From positions 1-64,000 of the forward strand of contig NZ_JAVRIF010000001.1 in assembly GCF_031846185.1 (NCBI RefSeq): DNA of 64,000 bases. Direction: 5' to 3'. Position numbers and translations under genes: made by a program. The stretch comes from Thalassotalea_H castellviae (GTDB lineage Bacteria; Pseudomonadota; Gammaproteobacteria; Enterobacterales; Alteromonadaceae). Shown piece by piece: positions 25,991 through 37,100 of this stretch (the first letter of the stretch is position 1; the number at the start of each line of letters is the position of its first letter). Below the pieces are notes generated by a model. That model did no database searches and was not told the origin of the DNA. It saw nothing but the letters and a program-made list of their open reading frames with translations.

Positions 25991-27085
25991 TTAATTATTA
26001 GTATATTTTAATTCTGTCTTTAGTCTCTCAACTGTATGAGACCATTTAGGTGTTGTTGGTTTACACACTGAATTTTGATTACCAAACAAACCTGTTTCAC
26101 TAAAAGCAGATTTTATAGACTTCGTGTCATGCCATTTAATTGGTATTAAATATTCTGCATTATCATCATCTAAACTTTCAAACGATGAATAATTACCTTC
26201 GGTAGATAAATCATTAATGGTTTTATTTTCAAACTCTTTAAACTGATAATTTTCTGCTCGGCAAATATCACCAATAACTTATCCTACACCAACATATCCA
26301 TTACCTGGGATATTTACCCAAATTCTGCTGCCAACTTCTAAACTGTTTAAAGTATTTGAATACCAGCGACCATGACCCGCACTAATATAGCCGTACTTTC
26401 TGGCATCAGCCCAATGACGTTCTTTACCATGACCAAACGATACATAAAATTCTCCGTTCCATGGCTCTTTTGATGATTTTGAAATAACACGTTCTTGTGT
26501 TTCTTCAGGCGGGATCATCCAGGCACGGCTCAAATACTTATTCCCATTATCTTCAAACACACTAAAGAAAACGGCATTTACTGGTATTTTTGCTTTGTCA
26601 TTCAGGTAATTAATTATCCGTTCTGAACTAGCATCTAGCTCAGCAGCTACGATTACCATTTGATGTGATCCATCGTAATTAACTTCACTAAAAGCTAAAC
26701 CAAATTTAGACTTAAACGCCCTATCCAAACTTTGTTCGTTTAACGAACGTTTTTGGCTGTATTCGAAATAGATATCAACTAACTTACTGTCATCAATATC
26801 AACGACCCATGAAGCATAATCAATAGCTTGAGCCACAACATCTCTAGGCGTTTTATGCCTTTTTAGCTCAATAATAATTACGCTTCCGCTTGCGTCAATT
26901 GCTAGCAAATCAATGTATTTATCAAAAGCTGTTCTGACTTGCTGACCAATAATCATCCACCCAAAATTAAGAATGGATATATCAGCAACTATTTGTTCCT
27001 CTAATAAATTTTCACTCTCAATAACTACTGGAGAAAGCTTTTTAGGCCTACTTCCGATCTTCCAAATGCCCTGTTCAATTGCCAT
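25991..27085 (-). pseudogene. NucS/DUF91-like nuclease gene split by in-frame TAA
   Basis: The first part (27085-26279) encodes 268 residues with a PD-(D/E)XK core: KYIDLLAID, then VIIIELKRHKTPRDVVAQA, as in NucS-like/DUF91 proteins. A TAA at 26281-26279 follows NGYVGVG. The same frame then stays open for another 95 codons (VIGDICRAENYQFKEFEN onward) to a second TAA at 25993-25991. The continuation has normal amino-acid composition and matches where longer homologues continue. I read this as one gene of about 364 codons with a nonsense mutation. The N-terminal nuclease domain could still be made. It lies downstream of the DUF3800 gene, separated by 131 bp. Confidence 0.7.
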
Positions 27086-27216
27086 TATTTATCTCTTTTG
27101 TTATTAACTTTACCTACTTAAACAAGCGTTCTTGAAAGCAGACAAATTTTCGCTTAATGGACTAGGCTTTAACAAAGCAACCTCTGAAAAACCTATAGCA
27201 AGCCTAGATGATTTGC

Positions 27217-29193
27217 TTAATAAGGTGAATAAAATCTGTACTTTTTAAGTACAGATGACCAATCTTTATCTCCTCTGACTTTACAAAGAAATGAAGTGTT
27301 AGCCAATACATTAAAATATTTACTTTCCTCAACATGTAGTCCGTTGAAGAAATTTTCATGAAGCCTATTTAGATCACTCAGCCAGTTAGCTATTTCGGAC
27401 TCTCCTAAATTACATGCTTTAGAGCTTCGTTTAATATACTTTAATGCTTTACTCTTATTTGAGTTTTGAAATTCAAATAAAGCTAATTCCCTTAAAATCA
27501 AATCAAAGGGGTGCCCTTCAGAGTTAAGATCTACGAAAGAAATCTGAGCTTCAATAAGTACAATTAACTCTTTTGTATTTTTTAGTGAACCATTTAATAA
27601 CGCATCATTTGTAGCTCTTAAAAACCAGAAAATATCGAAGATCCCTAACTTACAATCATCTTCATTTTTAAGTATTTCTAAATAATTATTTACAGCAACT
27701 AATGGTTGATTTGTTTTAAGTAAATACATAACTTTATAATTAAAAAGTCGGCTAATATCTCCTTTATTACTTATTATATTTTCGAGCTCACTAATTTCTT
27801 TAATCAACTCATCGTTTTTTACACCGTATTCTAAGCAAAGAATGTTACAACGAATAGATGTCATCTTGGACTTCACACATGCTCTAGATGAATCAAACTC
27901 TGATTGTTCAACATCATCCAGTAATAATGTCCATATATCGTTATAGCTAGAAATTAGTTCAGAGAATTTATTTGATAAATTTAATGCTTGCTCAAACTCT
28001 AACAGATTTATGTAAGTTTCGATTTCCGAAATTTTAAAATCTAAAATAATTGGGAAAAAATCAGGATTAGAACCAAGCCTATTAACTAGTTCATTTTGCA
28101 ATTGTGATATTTGAAGGGCGTGCTGTGTTTCTCCAAGGTGATTATCTATAATAAGGATCAAGTTCCTTAATTTAAAAATAATATTATTAAAATCTCTTAT
28201 TTTATACTGAGAATCATATTTTGATAGCTGTATGCTAAGCTGCTTTAAAATAGCCAATACTTTATGATATTGGTCTGGCGTGTTAAAACTCCTCCATAAA
28301 CGTTCAATAACAGCTTCGAATGTTATTAGATACCCAGTTGTACCTGTCGTATTAAATACTTTAAAAAGCACTGACTGTATAGCTATTTCAGTTCTAGTCG
28401 TCTGTTCTTTAGAATGGATAACTAACCATCGATATAAAGCAGTGATTAAATCCCCATTTCTTTTAGCAATGTTAGCTCTACGTTCTTCATAATTACCAAA
28501 AGATTCAAATCTTGAAAATCGACCTTGAGAAGCCAGTTGTTCTAATAACTCTTTTTCATTTTTATGGTGGTGGTGGTAATTTAAATTGGCTATAAAGTCA
28601 GCTGTAACAAGTCCCCAGGAGTTATTAGCATAATCCATGTGAACTTTAAGGTGCTTCCCTATTAACTCAACCATACCCTTAGAAGTTAAATCAACCTCTA
28701 GCGCTAACGGCAATGAATTTATAATGTCCTGGTTAACATTGCTAATGCTAGTTTGTAATTCACCATCAATAGTCCTAGTAGCAATAATCAAATCTAGATT
28801 AGAAATGACTTCACCTTCAGGTAAAACTGTATCGCATAGTGCTAATAAGTCTGAAAGCATTAGTCTATATGTTTTTTCTCTGCTAGAAAGAGAATGCTTA
28901 GAATAATTAATAGCAGCTAAACAGTAATGATCAAAAGGTAAGTTATTTAGCTTTTTCAAAAACTGATTAGCCATTCCTACGGCTTTATCATGGCCAAATT
29001 CTTTTCTAAACTCTGTTAGATGGAACTGCTTTATTGACTTTAAATTTAATTCAGCCGGAGCTGACTTAAATTTAGTTGTAAAAGTATTTTCGCAGACCCT
29101 ATAGCTCTCAGAAAATAAGACACCAGATATCAACCATTGACCTCGCTGTGATTCGAAATCACCAGACTCATCAATGTACAAAGTATATTTCAT
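27217..29193 (-). CDS. DUF3800-type protein with long helical C-terminus
   Basis: A 658-residue protein. The N-terminal domain begins MKYTLYIDESGDF, the Asp-rich start of DUF3800 (an RNase-H-like fold presumed to be a nuclease). A later acidic segment, HMDYANNSWGLVTADFIANL (about residues 188-207), fits the second half of that active site. From about residue 240 on it is all-helical and resembles TPR-like solenoids without clear consensus. It begins directly after the stop of the DUF2357 gene, so it belongs to the McrB/DUF2357 unit. Likely an effector or accessory nuclease of that defence module, by inference. Confidence 0.65.
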   Translation of the reverse strand: MKYTLYIDESGDFESQRGQWLISGVLFSESYRVCENTFTTKFKSAPAELNLKSIKQFHLTEFRKEFGHDKAVGMANQFLKKLNNLPFDHYCLAAINYSKHSLSSREKTYRLMLSDLLALCDTVLPEGEVISNLDLIIATRTIDGELQTSISNVNQDIINSLPLALEVDLTSKGMVELIGKHLKVHMDYANNSWGLVTADFIANLNYHHHHKNEKELLEQLASQGRFSRFESFGNYEERRANIAKRNGDLITALYRWLVIHSKEQTTRTEIAIQSVLFKVFNTTGTTGYLITFEAVIERLWRSFNTPDQYHKVLAILKQLSIQLSKYDSQYKIRDFNNIIFKLRNLILIIDNHLGETQHALQISQLQNELVNRLGSNPDFFPIILDFKISEIETYINLLEFEQALNLSNKFSELISSYNDIWTLLLDDVEQSEFDSSRACVKSKMTSIRCNILCLEYGVKNDELIKEISELENIISNKGDISRLFNYKVMYLLKTNQPLVAVNNYLEILKNEDDCKLGIFDIFWFLRATNDALLNGSLKNTKELIVLIEAQISFVDLNSEGHPFDLILRELALFEFQNSNKSKALKYIKRSSKACNLGESEIANWLSDLNRLHENFFNGLHVEESKYFNVLANTSFLCKVRGDKDWSSVLKKYRFYSPY

Positions 29194-31866
29194 TTATTCT
29201 CTCTCTAATGCTATTTCACCGCAACTGGGGCACTTTATGTTATAGGGTTGCATTGATTGTGTTGCATGATATGACCAATGTTTGCCATGTTTAAAAAGCC
29301 TATTTCGGCAAGAACCACAATAATTGATAAATGTTTGGTGCTTACAATCCGTACAGTTGCATATCCATTTTATTCCTCGCGGTGTTGATTTAATCTGCAC
29401 CTCGTGCTCAGTATTACCGCATACAACACAAAACAACTTCTCTTTTGGCATTGGGTTTATACCGAATTCTTTATTTACACCATGCTGATGTATTACCCAG
29501 TCGTTGTAGCCCTCTTCGCCTAACCCATTGCTCTCTATTCCATATTGAAAAAACATACCAAGAGCCATTTGTAAGCTATCTAGATATTTACCTTTACTAT
29601 GTATTGGAGACAATAATAGAGCACCGTATCGGTGATTAGGAAAATATTCATCCCAGTTAAATAACTGAGTTTCACCCATAAAGTTATTTACAGCCCAATC
29701 TTGAGGTGTTTTTATTTCAGGTACAGCCTTTAAAGATGGGTGTAAAATAAATACTTTATTTTCCCCAGACTCTGAATAATTTTTGGCATTGTATAACTCA
29801 TTTACAACTTCAGATATCCCCCCCATAGCCTTTATGTTTTCGTAAAATTTAGCATCTAAAACCATACGTTTGTTTTTGGGGCTACTGTCAGTAAAATTGC
29901 TATCTAAATCAATTACAAAGTCAGCTCTCCTTGGTGTACTTTTACCTTTATTAAGTGGTAATTCTTTTTCATACCAAAGCGATATTTGACGATATGTTTC
30001 ACTATTTTCAAACTGAATTTGAACATTTCTCACTTTACTCGGCTCAACATTTACAATTTGTGCAAGTAATTTACTTTTCCATTGTTCTTCTGGTAAAAAG
30101 CGAAATTTATCAATTAACACTTTAATTATTTGAAGAAAACACCATCTCTCATAAATAAGAGATGTATTTAATATTCCTATCTCTTCAGCTTCTTCCAATC
30201 CCTTAAATAAATTTTCATCGATACCTGACAAAGTTTGTATTTCTTTATAAAGTTTATGAACACCTTGATAGTTAGGATTTTGAATAAAGGACATCGAATT
30301 AGGAAAAACGCTATTCTGCTTTATGTTTAAATTTTGTAATTTCTTAAGAACATTACGCAATCGTTTTAATGTTGGAGACAATTTAGAAGATAGATTGTTG
30401 TTGCGAGTAATGGCGTCATTAGCAGACTCAATCAATGCTTTTATTTCGGTTTTCTCTTGTTCTTGGTCTGTTCTTTCACTTTTAGTAACTGGACGAATCC
30501 AGTTATCTTCTTTTAATTTTTTAGCTTGTTTCACTAGGCTTTTAAGCTTTTGTTCTGTCTTAGAGTTTACTAACTCAAGTCCTTCCACTATGCGAAATAC
30601 AAGGTTATGGACAATTTTGTTATTTCTCATTCCAGTAAAGTAAGAGACCTTAGCTTTAAATCGATATGTATTATAAGGCTTTAAGATAGAAGCAAATATA
30701 TTATCAAACTCAATCCGATAGTATTCACCTTGTTCTAATACTTTCAATCCTGAATGGTGAAAAAAACTAAGGCTTTGTGAATATTCAAGTTGTTTACCCA
30801 GTGTCAACTCACAACTATCATCAAAATCAATTAAGTCTGGCGAATATGGGTTTAATGGTTGTTCGGCAAGTGCTTTATTAATCATTTGCCTTTCCCACAA
30901 CACAGCCTTTTTAAGTTCTTTATAATCAGACTCAACTGCTTGTTTGTTTATTTTTATCGTATCACTAAAACTGGCTAACCTTTCTTCTTGTGCTTTTACT
31001 TTTTCATCTAATGATGTTGATACGTACGAAGATACTTTTCCTAAATTTGACAATAAGTTATATAAACGATTAACAGTAAATAGGACATATTGATTTTCAG
31101 GTACATTGTACGATGGTTTGTATGCTCTACTTGTTAGCTGTGATTTAAAACCGCTCGAAGCTATTTCCATGAAAGTACGAGGTGTAGGTTTAACTTGCCT
31201 TAAACTTTTTAGTTCTTGGATTTCTCTCAATTCAGATTTAGGTTTATCTACAATTTTTTCCACAAATGAAATATAACGGTGAAAGTATTCAAGTGATGAA
31301 TCATCTAATATTTTAACTTTCTTTTCTTTAACTGGAGCTGAGATGTAACTAGTTTCATGAAGGATTAAATACCAGAGTTCATTTTTAAAATCCTGTAGAT
31401 AATTTTGTAATTGTTCATATGTAAAACTATGCGAACGAATTTTAATTAAACAACTATATTTGCCAACTCTTAATTTTACCTTGCCAGCGCTCCTGAATAT
31501 CTCTGATTCCCACCGTCTATCTTCACGCTTATTCTCTCTTTTTCCTTTAAACCATACTTCACCTTCGACCCACCAAGTGCGTTTTGTTGCATTATCAATT
31601 ACTGGAATTAGTTGTGATTTATCACCATTAGCTCTCTCAAAGTAAAGAGGATCTTTGATTTTTTCATCAAGCAAATTGAAAGCAAGTTGGCCTGTTATCC
31701 CCAGTTCAACTTTGCTAAATGCTGTAGCTTCTAGCTCAAAGTCAGTATTACGCCCACGAGTAATTTCAATACAATCCTTGGATTCTTTGATACTTAAAGC
31801 TGATGCTTTATCCTGCCACTTTATTCGGACATATTTAGCTTCAAGAATATTTTCAGGTAAGTCCAT
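29194..31866 (-). CDS. DUF2357-type PD-(D/E)XK nuclease with zinc ribbons
   Basis: An 890-residue protein, probable McrC-like partner of the AAA+ ATPase upstream. An N-terminal region of beta character is followed by helical, coiled segments (about 270-500). The nuclease core lies near residues 645-672: RRADFVIDL, then MVLDAKFYEN, giving the D...DxK pattern. The C-terminus (about 810-885) has several Cys pairs (CVVCG, CNCTDC, YCGSCRN, CPSCGE), predicted zinc ribbons. It starts 3 bp after the ATPase gene and abuts the DUF3800 gene. The expected role is cleavage of foreign DNA or RNA once the ATPase is engaged. Confidence 0.75.
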   Translation of the reverse strand: MDLPENILEAKYVRIKWQDKASALSIKESKDCIEITRGRNTDFELEATAFSKVELGITGQLAFNLLDEKIKDPLYFERANGDKSQLIPVIDNATKRTWWVEGEVWFKGKRENKREDRRWESEIFRSAGKVKLRVGKYSCLIKIRSHSFTYEQLQNYLQDFKNELWYLILHETSYISAPVKEKKVKILDDSSLEYFHRYISFVEKIVDKPKSELREIQELKSLRQVKPTPRTFMEIASSGFKSQLTSRAYKPSYNVPENQYVLFTVNRLYNLLSNLGKVSSYVSTSLDEKVKAQEERLASFSDTIKINKQAVESDYKELKKAVLWERQMINKALAEQPLNPYSPDLIDFDDSCELTLGKQLEYSQSLSFFHHSGLKVLEQGEYYRIEFDNIFASILKPYNTYRFKAKVSYFTGMRNNKIVHNLVFRIVEGLELVNSKTEQKLKSLVKQAKKLKEDNWIRPVTKSERTDQEQEKTEIKALIESANDAITRNNNLSSKLSPTLKRLRNVLKKLQNLNIKQNSVFPNSMSFIQNPNYQGVHKLYKEIQTLSGIDENLFKGLEEAEEIGILNTSLIYERWCFLQIIKVLIDKFRFLPEEQWKSKLLAQIVNVEPSKVRNVQIQFENSETYRQISLWYEKELPLNKGKSTPRRADFVIDLDSNFTDSSPKNKRMVLDAKFYENIKAMGGISEVVNELYNAKNYSESGENKVFILHPSLKAVPEIKTPQDWAVNNFMGETQLFNWDEYFPNHRYGALLLSPIHSKGKYLDSLQMALGMFFQYGIESNGLGEEGYNDWVIHQHGVNKEFGINPMPKEKLFCVVCGNTEHEVQIKSTPRGIKWICNCTDCKHQTFINYCGSCRNRLFKHGKHWSYHATQSMQPYNIKCPSCGEIALERE

Positions 31867-31869
31867 TTA

Positions 31870-34161
31870 CTATGCCCAGTAATTAACAATCCAATCGTTA
31901 ATCTTTGCTTTACTAACTAACATCTCAAACTCTTCCACTACATCTATCCCTTTAGATGAGTTGACTTTGTTCTTTATAATATGCGGGTATAATTGGGCTT
32001 GTAGTTGAAGCAATAGATCTTTTAACTCTGTATCACCCAACATTTTACTCCCATCAAACGTTAATTTAGGCAGTATTTTTTGAATAAAAAAGTTATTCAT
32101 AAATAAATCAGGATCATCAGAGAATAAGCTTAGTTTTTCTTGATAATTCAAACCTTGCCTTATGGTTCTAAGTCCAACTTCCACTCCCATAGGAGTAAAA
32201 AAAGACTTAGTTAATCCAGCAAGTGTTAGGCAAAACTCATTCTTTACATTAAATTTTGGATATTTGTTTCGGGTGCCAAACTCATGAGCATCAAACTTAA
32301 TTGCTTTGCTTGCATCTTGCTCTGTATTTATTTCAGCTTCAATTTGAGCCCAGTCAAATAGTAAAGGGCTGTCAAACTTCATTATATGCGCTCTATCTAA
32401 TATTTTAGGTGAGAGGTAATGTGTTGTTTCATCAATATTAATGGCTCCGACAATTCTTACATTTTTTGGGAAAACTATAGATGAAGGTATATTAATAACT
32501 CCACTAATCATTCGCCTTAAATCAGAGTGATATTTAATCAACGAATCTTTATCACTAAACCCAAAAATCCTTTTTAGTTCAAGGTTAATTTCTTCATCTT
32601 TTAGTAGTTCAACGAAGTTGATAATGTTACCTTTTTTATATTTTAACTTTACTTCATCGACTATTTCCAGAACATGCTTAAACTCTGACAGTACATGTGA
32701 AGACTCGTCATCTGCATATAAGTGTATTTCCGGCATCCCATCTCTTTCTTCTAACAAGGACAAGAAATCAGCAAAATAATACTCAACACGAGCAAGATTC
32801 ATTTCATCTAAACAAATAAAATACGGAATATCTGGATTTTGAGAAGCTTCCAGCAACGCTTCCAAAAATGGAGTGGATAAATATTTTTTTTCTAATGGGT
32901 TGTAATACCCAAGTAAATCCTCTGAACTAGTCCAGTTAGGTTTTACAGGTATAATTTTTGAAACTCCGCCAACAGCGTCAGCAAAAGACTTAACTAGATT
33001 AGTTTTGCCAGAGCCTGATTCACCAGCTAAAACAATTAGATCATTCGTCTGTAAGAGAGCAAAATAGTTTTCTAATATGTGCCGAGGGTACATTATATCT
33101 TTGCCATATAAATAAGCTTGAATGTGGGATGTAGCGGCTTTGTAATCACCTTTAAAATCATCCAAAAAGCTTAATAAAGAATCTCTATGGTTATCTATTT
33201 GGGGCTTCATTATTATTTGGTTATAAACATTCTCATCTATAAACTCTAATCCCATTAACGTATCTGCCTGAGTTTTTACAAAGGCATTTAACTTTTCAAG
33301 CATCTTCATATGGTTTTCCTTGTCTTTATCTAACTGCTCTTTGATACTTTGTAATTCTTGAATTAACTCAGATTTTTTTGCTTTTGACTCTTCAATAGCC
33401 TTATTCAAAGCTAAAGAGTTTTCACCTTGCTCTTTAAGTTTTTTTTCAGTGTTAATTACTTTATCTTCAATAATTTTTAAACTATTTTTGACCGACACTT
33501 CTTCGGCACTCAAACTACTTACGCTTTCTTCTAATTTGAAAACACTTGCTTCTATTTCAATCTTTTTTTGTTCATGATTTTCTTTTAAATCCCTAGACAT
33601 CCTATCTTTTTCTGCGTTTATTTCAGCTAAGATCGCAGGCTCTAATTTCATTTTACTTAACTGATATACTTGGTTGTATATAGTTTTTTCAATTAATACA
33701 TTCCCTTCATCATCCAGAGCAACGTCATCATTATCAATACGTTCTATAAGCCGAAAGCTTTTGTATTTTGTTTCTAATAAAAGAGGGTTATCATGTTTAT
33801 CCCTTTCCGTTGGTGAAGCTAACTCCAAAGTAGCTTTAACTATTGCTTTATTAAACTTATCTAGCATTAAATTAATGTCGTCTTTTCTAGCTAAATAACC
33901 AGAAACATATAAGCCTCTTTGAGCAAGGGTTTCTTTATCGTCTAAACCTAAAACGGGGTACTCTAAATGCTCACCATCTAAACTTTGAACATTTTTCAAA
34001 ACAATAAAAGGTCTATCATTTTTACCACTAAACCGTTTTATTTCCCCAATTACCTCTATTTTTCTTCCATTATTAATCTGCCACTCATGCTTCAAAAAAG
34101 ATAATAGCGCCTCGTCATCAAAACCTTCAAAGTCTTCAAAGTCTTCAATATTAACGGTCAT
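31870..34161 (-). CDS. McrB-like AAA+ ATPase with coiled coil
   Basis: A 763-residue protein. The N-terminus (about 1-110) may be an OB-like or recognition domain (IEVIGEIKRFSGKNDRPFIVLKN). A strongly charged heptad region spans about 185-300. The AAA+ domain has Walker A LAGESGSGKTNLVK near 383 and Walker B FICLDEMNLARVEYYFADF near 453, the latter a hallmark of the McrB branch. Arg-rich sensor segments follow (FPKNVRIVGAINIDETTHYL). McrB proteins assemble into hexameric motors that drive a McrC nuclease. Its ATG overlaps the hsdR stop by 4 bp (ATGA), so it is coupled to hsdR translation. Confidence 0.82.
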   Translation of the reverse strand: MTVNIEDFEDFEGFDDEALLSFLKHEWQINNGRKIEVIGEIKRFSGKNDRPFIVLKNVQSLDGEHLEYPVLGLDDKETLAQRGLYVSGYLARKDDINLMLDKFNKAIVKATLELASPTERDKHDNPLLLETKYKSFRLIERIDNDDVALDDEGNVLIEKTIYNQVYQLSKMKLEPAILAEINAEKDRMSRDLKENHEQKKIEIEASVFKLEESVSSLSAEEVSVKNSLKIIEDKVINTEKKLKEQGENSLALNKAIEESKAKKSELIQELQSIKEQLDKDKENHMKMLEKLNAFVKTQADTLMGLEFIDENVYNQIIMKPQIDNHRDSLLSFLDDFKGDYKAATSHIQAYLYGKDIMYPRHILENYFALLQTNDLIVLAGESGSGKTNLVKSFADAVGGVSKIIPVKPNWTSSEDLLGYYNPLEKKYLSTPFLEALLEASQNPDIPYFICLDEMNLARVEYYFADFLSLLEERDGMPEIHLYADDESSHVLSEFKHVLEIVDEVKLKYKKGNIINFVELLKDEEINLELKRIFGFSDKDSLIKYHSDLRRMISGVINIPSSIVFPKNVRIVGAINIDETTHYLSPKILDRAHIMKFDSPLLFDWAQIEAEINTEQDASKAIKFDAHEFGTRNKYPKFNVKNEFCLTLAGLTKSFFTPMGVEVGLRTIRQGLNYQEKLSLFSDDPDLFMNNFFIQKILPKLTFDGSKMLGDTELKDLLLQLQAQLYPHIIKNKVNSSKGIDVVEEFEMLVSKAKINDWIVNYWA

Positions 34162-37100
34162 TTTCTATTCTTCTTAAAATTCTCAGCCTGAGCAAAAATT
34201 TCTTTATACACTTCATCACGGCTTACTGGTGGATAGCCAAACCTGGCGAGCAGCATGATCAAATCTACTTTTAGTTCAGCCTTAATATCATCACGGTTAT
34301 TCCAGTCGGTATATTTGGCTTTATCATCAACAACTTCTTTCACCGCTTGTGAAAGATCAATCAACTTATCGTCTGGATAGGTAAAATCATACTTAACAGC
34401 CAACGATTTTAAGATGTCGTAAAAAGCTTTTTCTTCAAAGCTAATACCTAAGTCATCGTTAGAGTCCATCTCTGTTTTAAGGTCGGTAAACATATTGATA
34501 ATTTCATCAGAGAAATCTTCTAGTACTTCACTCACCAGTACATCTTCTTCTTTACGCTCATTGTACTTCTCAACTAAAGCCTTAAAGCGTTTGGTGAAGT
34601 CTACTCCCTGAGCAAGATTAACCTTTTTCATTTCATCAATGGCTTTTGCTAACATTTTTTGTAGCAGCATTATCTTGGTGTTGGGCAGCTTTATCTTGCC
34701 AATTTTGGCAAGATAGTCTTCATCGAAAATATCAATCTCACCATCATCATTGCCAAGTTTGAATATTTCCTCGACACCATCACTTTTAAGCGCCTCTGCA
34801 ATCATTTCTCGTACTTTAGCGTTCATTTGTGCGGTATCAGGTGCTTCACCTTTGGTTAACTTGTAGATGATAGAGCGCACAGCAAGATAGAAATGAATAA
34901 AGTCACGTTCTTGTTGAGATAGCTTCTCGCTGCCACAACAAACATCATAAGCCGCTTTTAAACGCTTAACTAACGCCATAAAGCGTTTCTCAAGTTTGCC
35001 TACAGATAGTACAAATTCAGCCGCATTATTTAAGCAATTTAACTGTGCCACTGGCTCGCCAGTGAAATAAGGCGAGGAATCGAATTTATGGAAAATACGA
35101 TTGAGTAAATCTAAATGATCTTTAACAGCAATAACCGACTGATTGATATCTTCAAAATTCGTTTCTTCTGACTTTGAGAACTGCGCTAACGCTTTATTCA
35201 TCGCAGTTTTAATACCGATGTAATCAACCACTAAACCCTTATGCTTGCCTGAAAACTTGCGGTTAACACGAGAAATGGTTTGAATAAGGTTATGTTTTTG
35301 CAGAGGTTTATCAATATAAATTGTATCAAGAAACGGTACATCAAAACCGGTAAGCCACATATCTACGACAATAGCGATTTTAAAATTAGATTTATCATTC
35401 TTAAACTGACGGTCTAACTCTTTACGATACTCTTTAGTACCCAGTAAGTTATACAAGGCTTCTGTATCATCTTTGCCACGTGTCATTACCATTTTGACAC
35501 GCTCCATTGGTTTGATTTTCTTACGCTCTTGCTCAGTTAACGTTGAGCCTTTCTCGCACTCCAGTATTTCAAACCATTGTGGGCGTAACTCTTCAAGTTC
35601 CTGATAAAACTGATAAGCAATTTCACGAGAACTACTCACAAACATGGCTTTACCTTTTATGGTCGAGCCTTCATTGATGCGTCCTTCGTAGTGTTCAACA
35701 AAATCTTTCGCAAGCGTGCGTATGCGATCAGGGTCACCCAAAATCGAATTCATACTCGAAGTCGCTTTCTTGCTTTCTTCTATTTGATGTTCATTGCTAC
35801 CAGAATCTTCACATTGCTTGTAATAGGCTTCTATTTCTTCAAGCTTGGCATTGTTAAGTAATACTTTTGCCGCACGGCCTTCATAAACAATACGCACCGT
35901 TATTTCATCTTTAACCGACTCAGACATGGTATAAGCATCAATTACCTTACCAAATACGTCTAACGTGGCGTCAATAGGCGTACCAGTAAAGCCAACAAAG
36001 GTCGCGTTAGGTAATGAGTCATGTAAATACTTTGCAAAGCCATATGTACGTTTTACGCCTTTATCAGTAATTGAAACCTTTTGGTCTAAATTAACTTGGC
36101 TACGGTGTGCCTCATCAGAAATACAAATAACGTTAGTACGCTCTGTTAGTACTTCAATGTCTTCGGTAAATTTATGAATAGTCGTTAAAAAGACACCGCC
36201 ACTTTGTCGGCCTTTAAGTAATTGTCTTAATTGGTCGCGGCTTTCAACACTAACAATATGATCATCGCCAATATAACTTTTGGCGTTGGAGAATTGTTGA
36301 GATAACTGATCGTCTAAATCTGTTCTATCAGTTATTAATACAATGGTCGGGCTTTCAAATTCAACGCTTTTCATTAATAGGCGAGATAAAAACTGCATGG
36401 TAAAACTTTTACCACAGCCCGTTGCACCAAAATACGTTCCGCCTTTACCACTGCCTCCTTCACCATTAGGTAACTTACGTTCTTTTTTAATATTCTCATA
36501 GAGCTTCCTAGCTGCGTAATATTGCGGGTAACGACAAACTATTTTCACTTCACCTTTAGATTTATCAGGGAAGTAAATAAAGTTACGAATAACATCACAC
36601 AAACGTTCTTTATCAAACAAGCCCTGCAACATAGTATGCAAGCCGTTAATACCATCTTGCTCAATTGATTCATCACCAGTAACTTTGCGCCATGCATAAT
36701 AAAAATCATATGATGCAAATACATTGCCCATTTTATTATTTACACCATCGCTAATAACGCACAATGCATTGAAAACAAATAACTGGGGAATATCACGGCG
36801 ATAACGTGTGGTTAATTGAACATAGGCATCATGTAGTGAAGCTTGTTCTTCACGAATAGCACTCTTAAATTCAAACACAACAACAGGCAAACCGTTGATA
36901 TATAAAATACCATCAGGAATACGCATGGAGTTATCTGCTGATGGGCTGTCAATCTCTAGCTGATTAACCATTTTAAAAATGTTGTGCTGTGTTGTTGCAA
37001 CATAAGGTACGCTTGGCTCAGCTACCATAGGTAAAACTTCATGTGACTCATGAGCAACCGCTACTTCTTCCCTCTTTACTTGGTCATAGTCAATCAGCTG

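Noticed and set aside
26279..26281. Stop codon recoding in the NucS-like gene
   Set aside because: The codon is TAA, not TGA, so selenocysteine is excluded. No slippery sequence or pseudoknot is apparent near it.
27111..27248. Plus-strand open stretch of about 45 codons (KADKFSLNGLGFNKATSEKP segment)
   Set aside because: No convincing start codon, and it overlaps the DUF3800 gene end tail-to-tail. Protein-like composition made me look twice, but it is too short to call a gene remnant.
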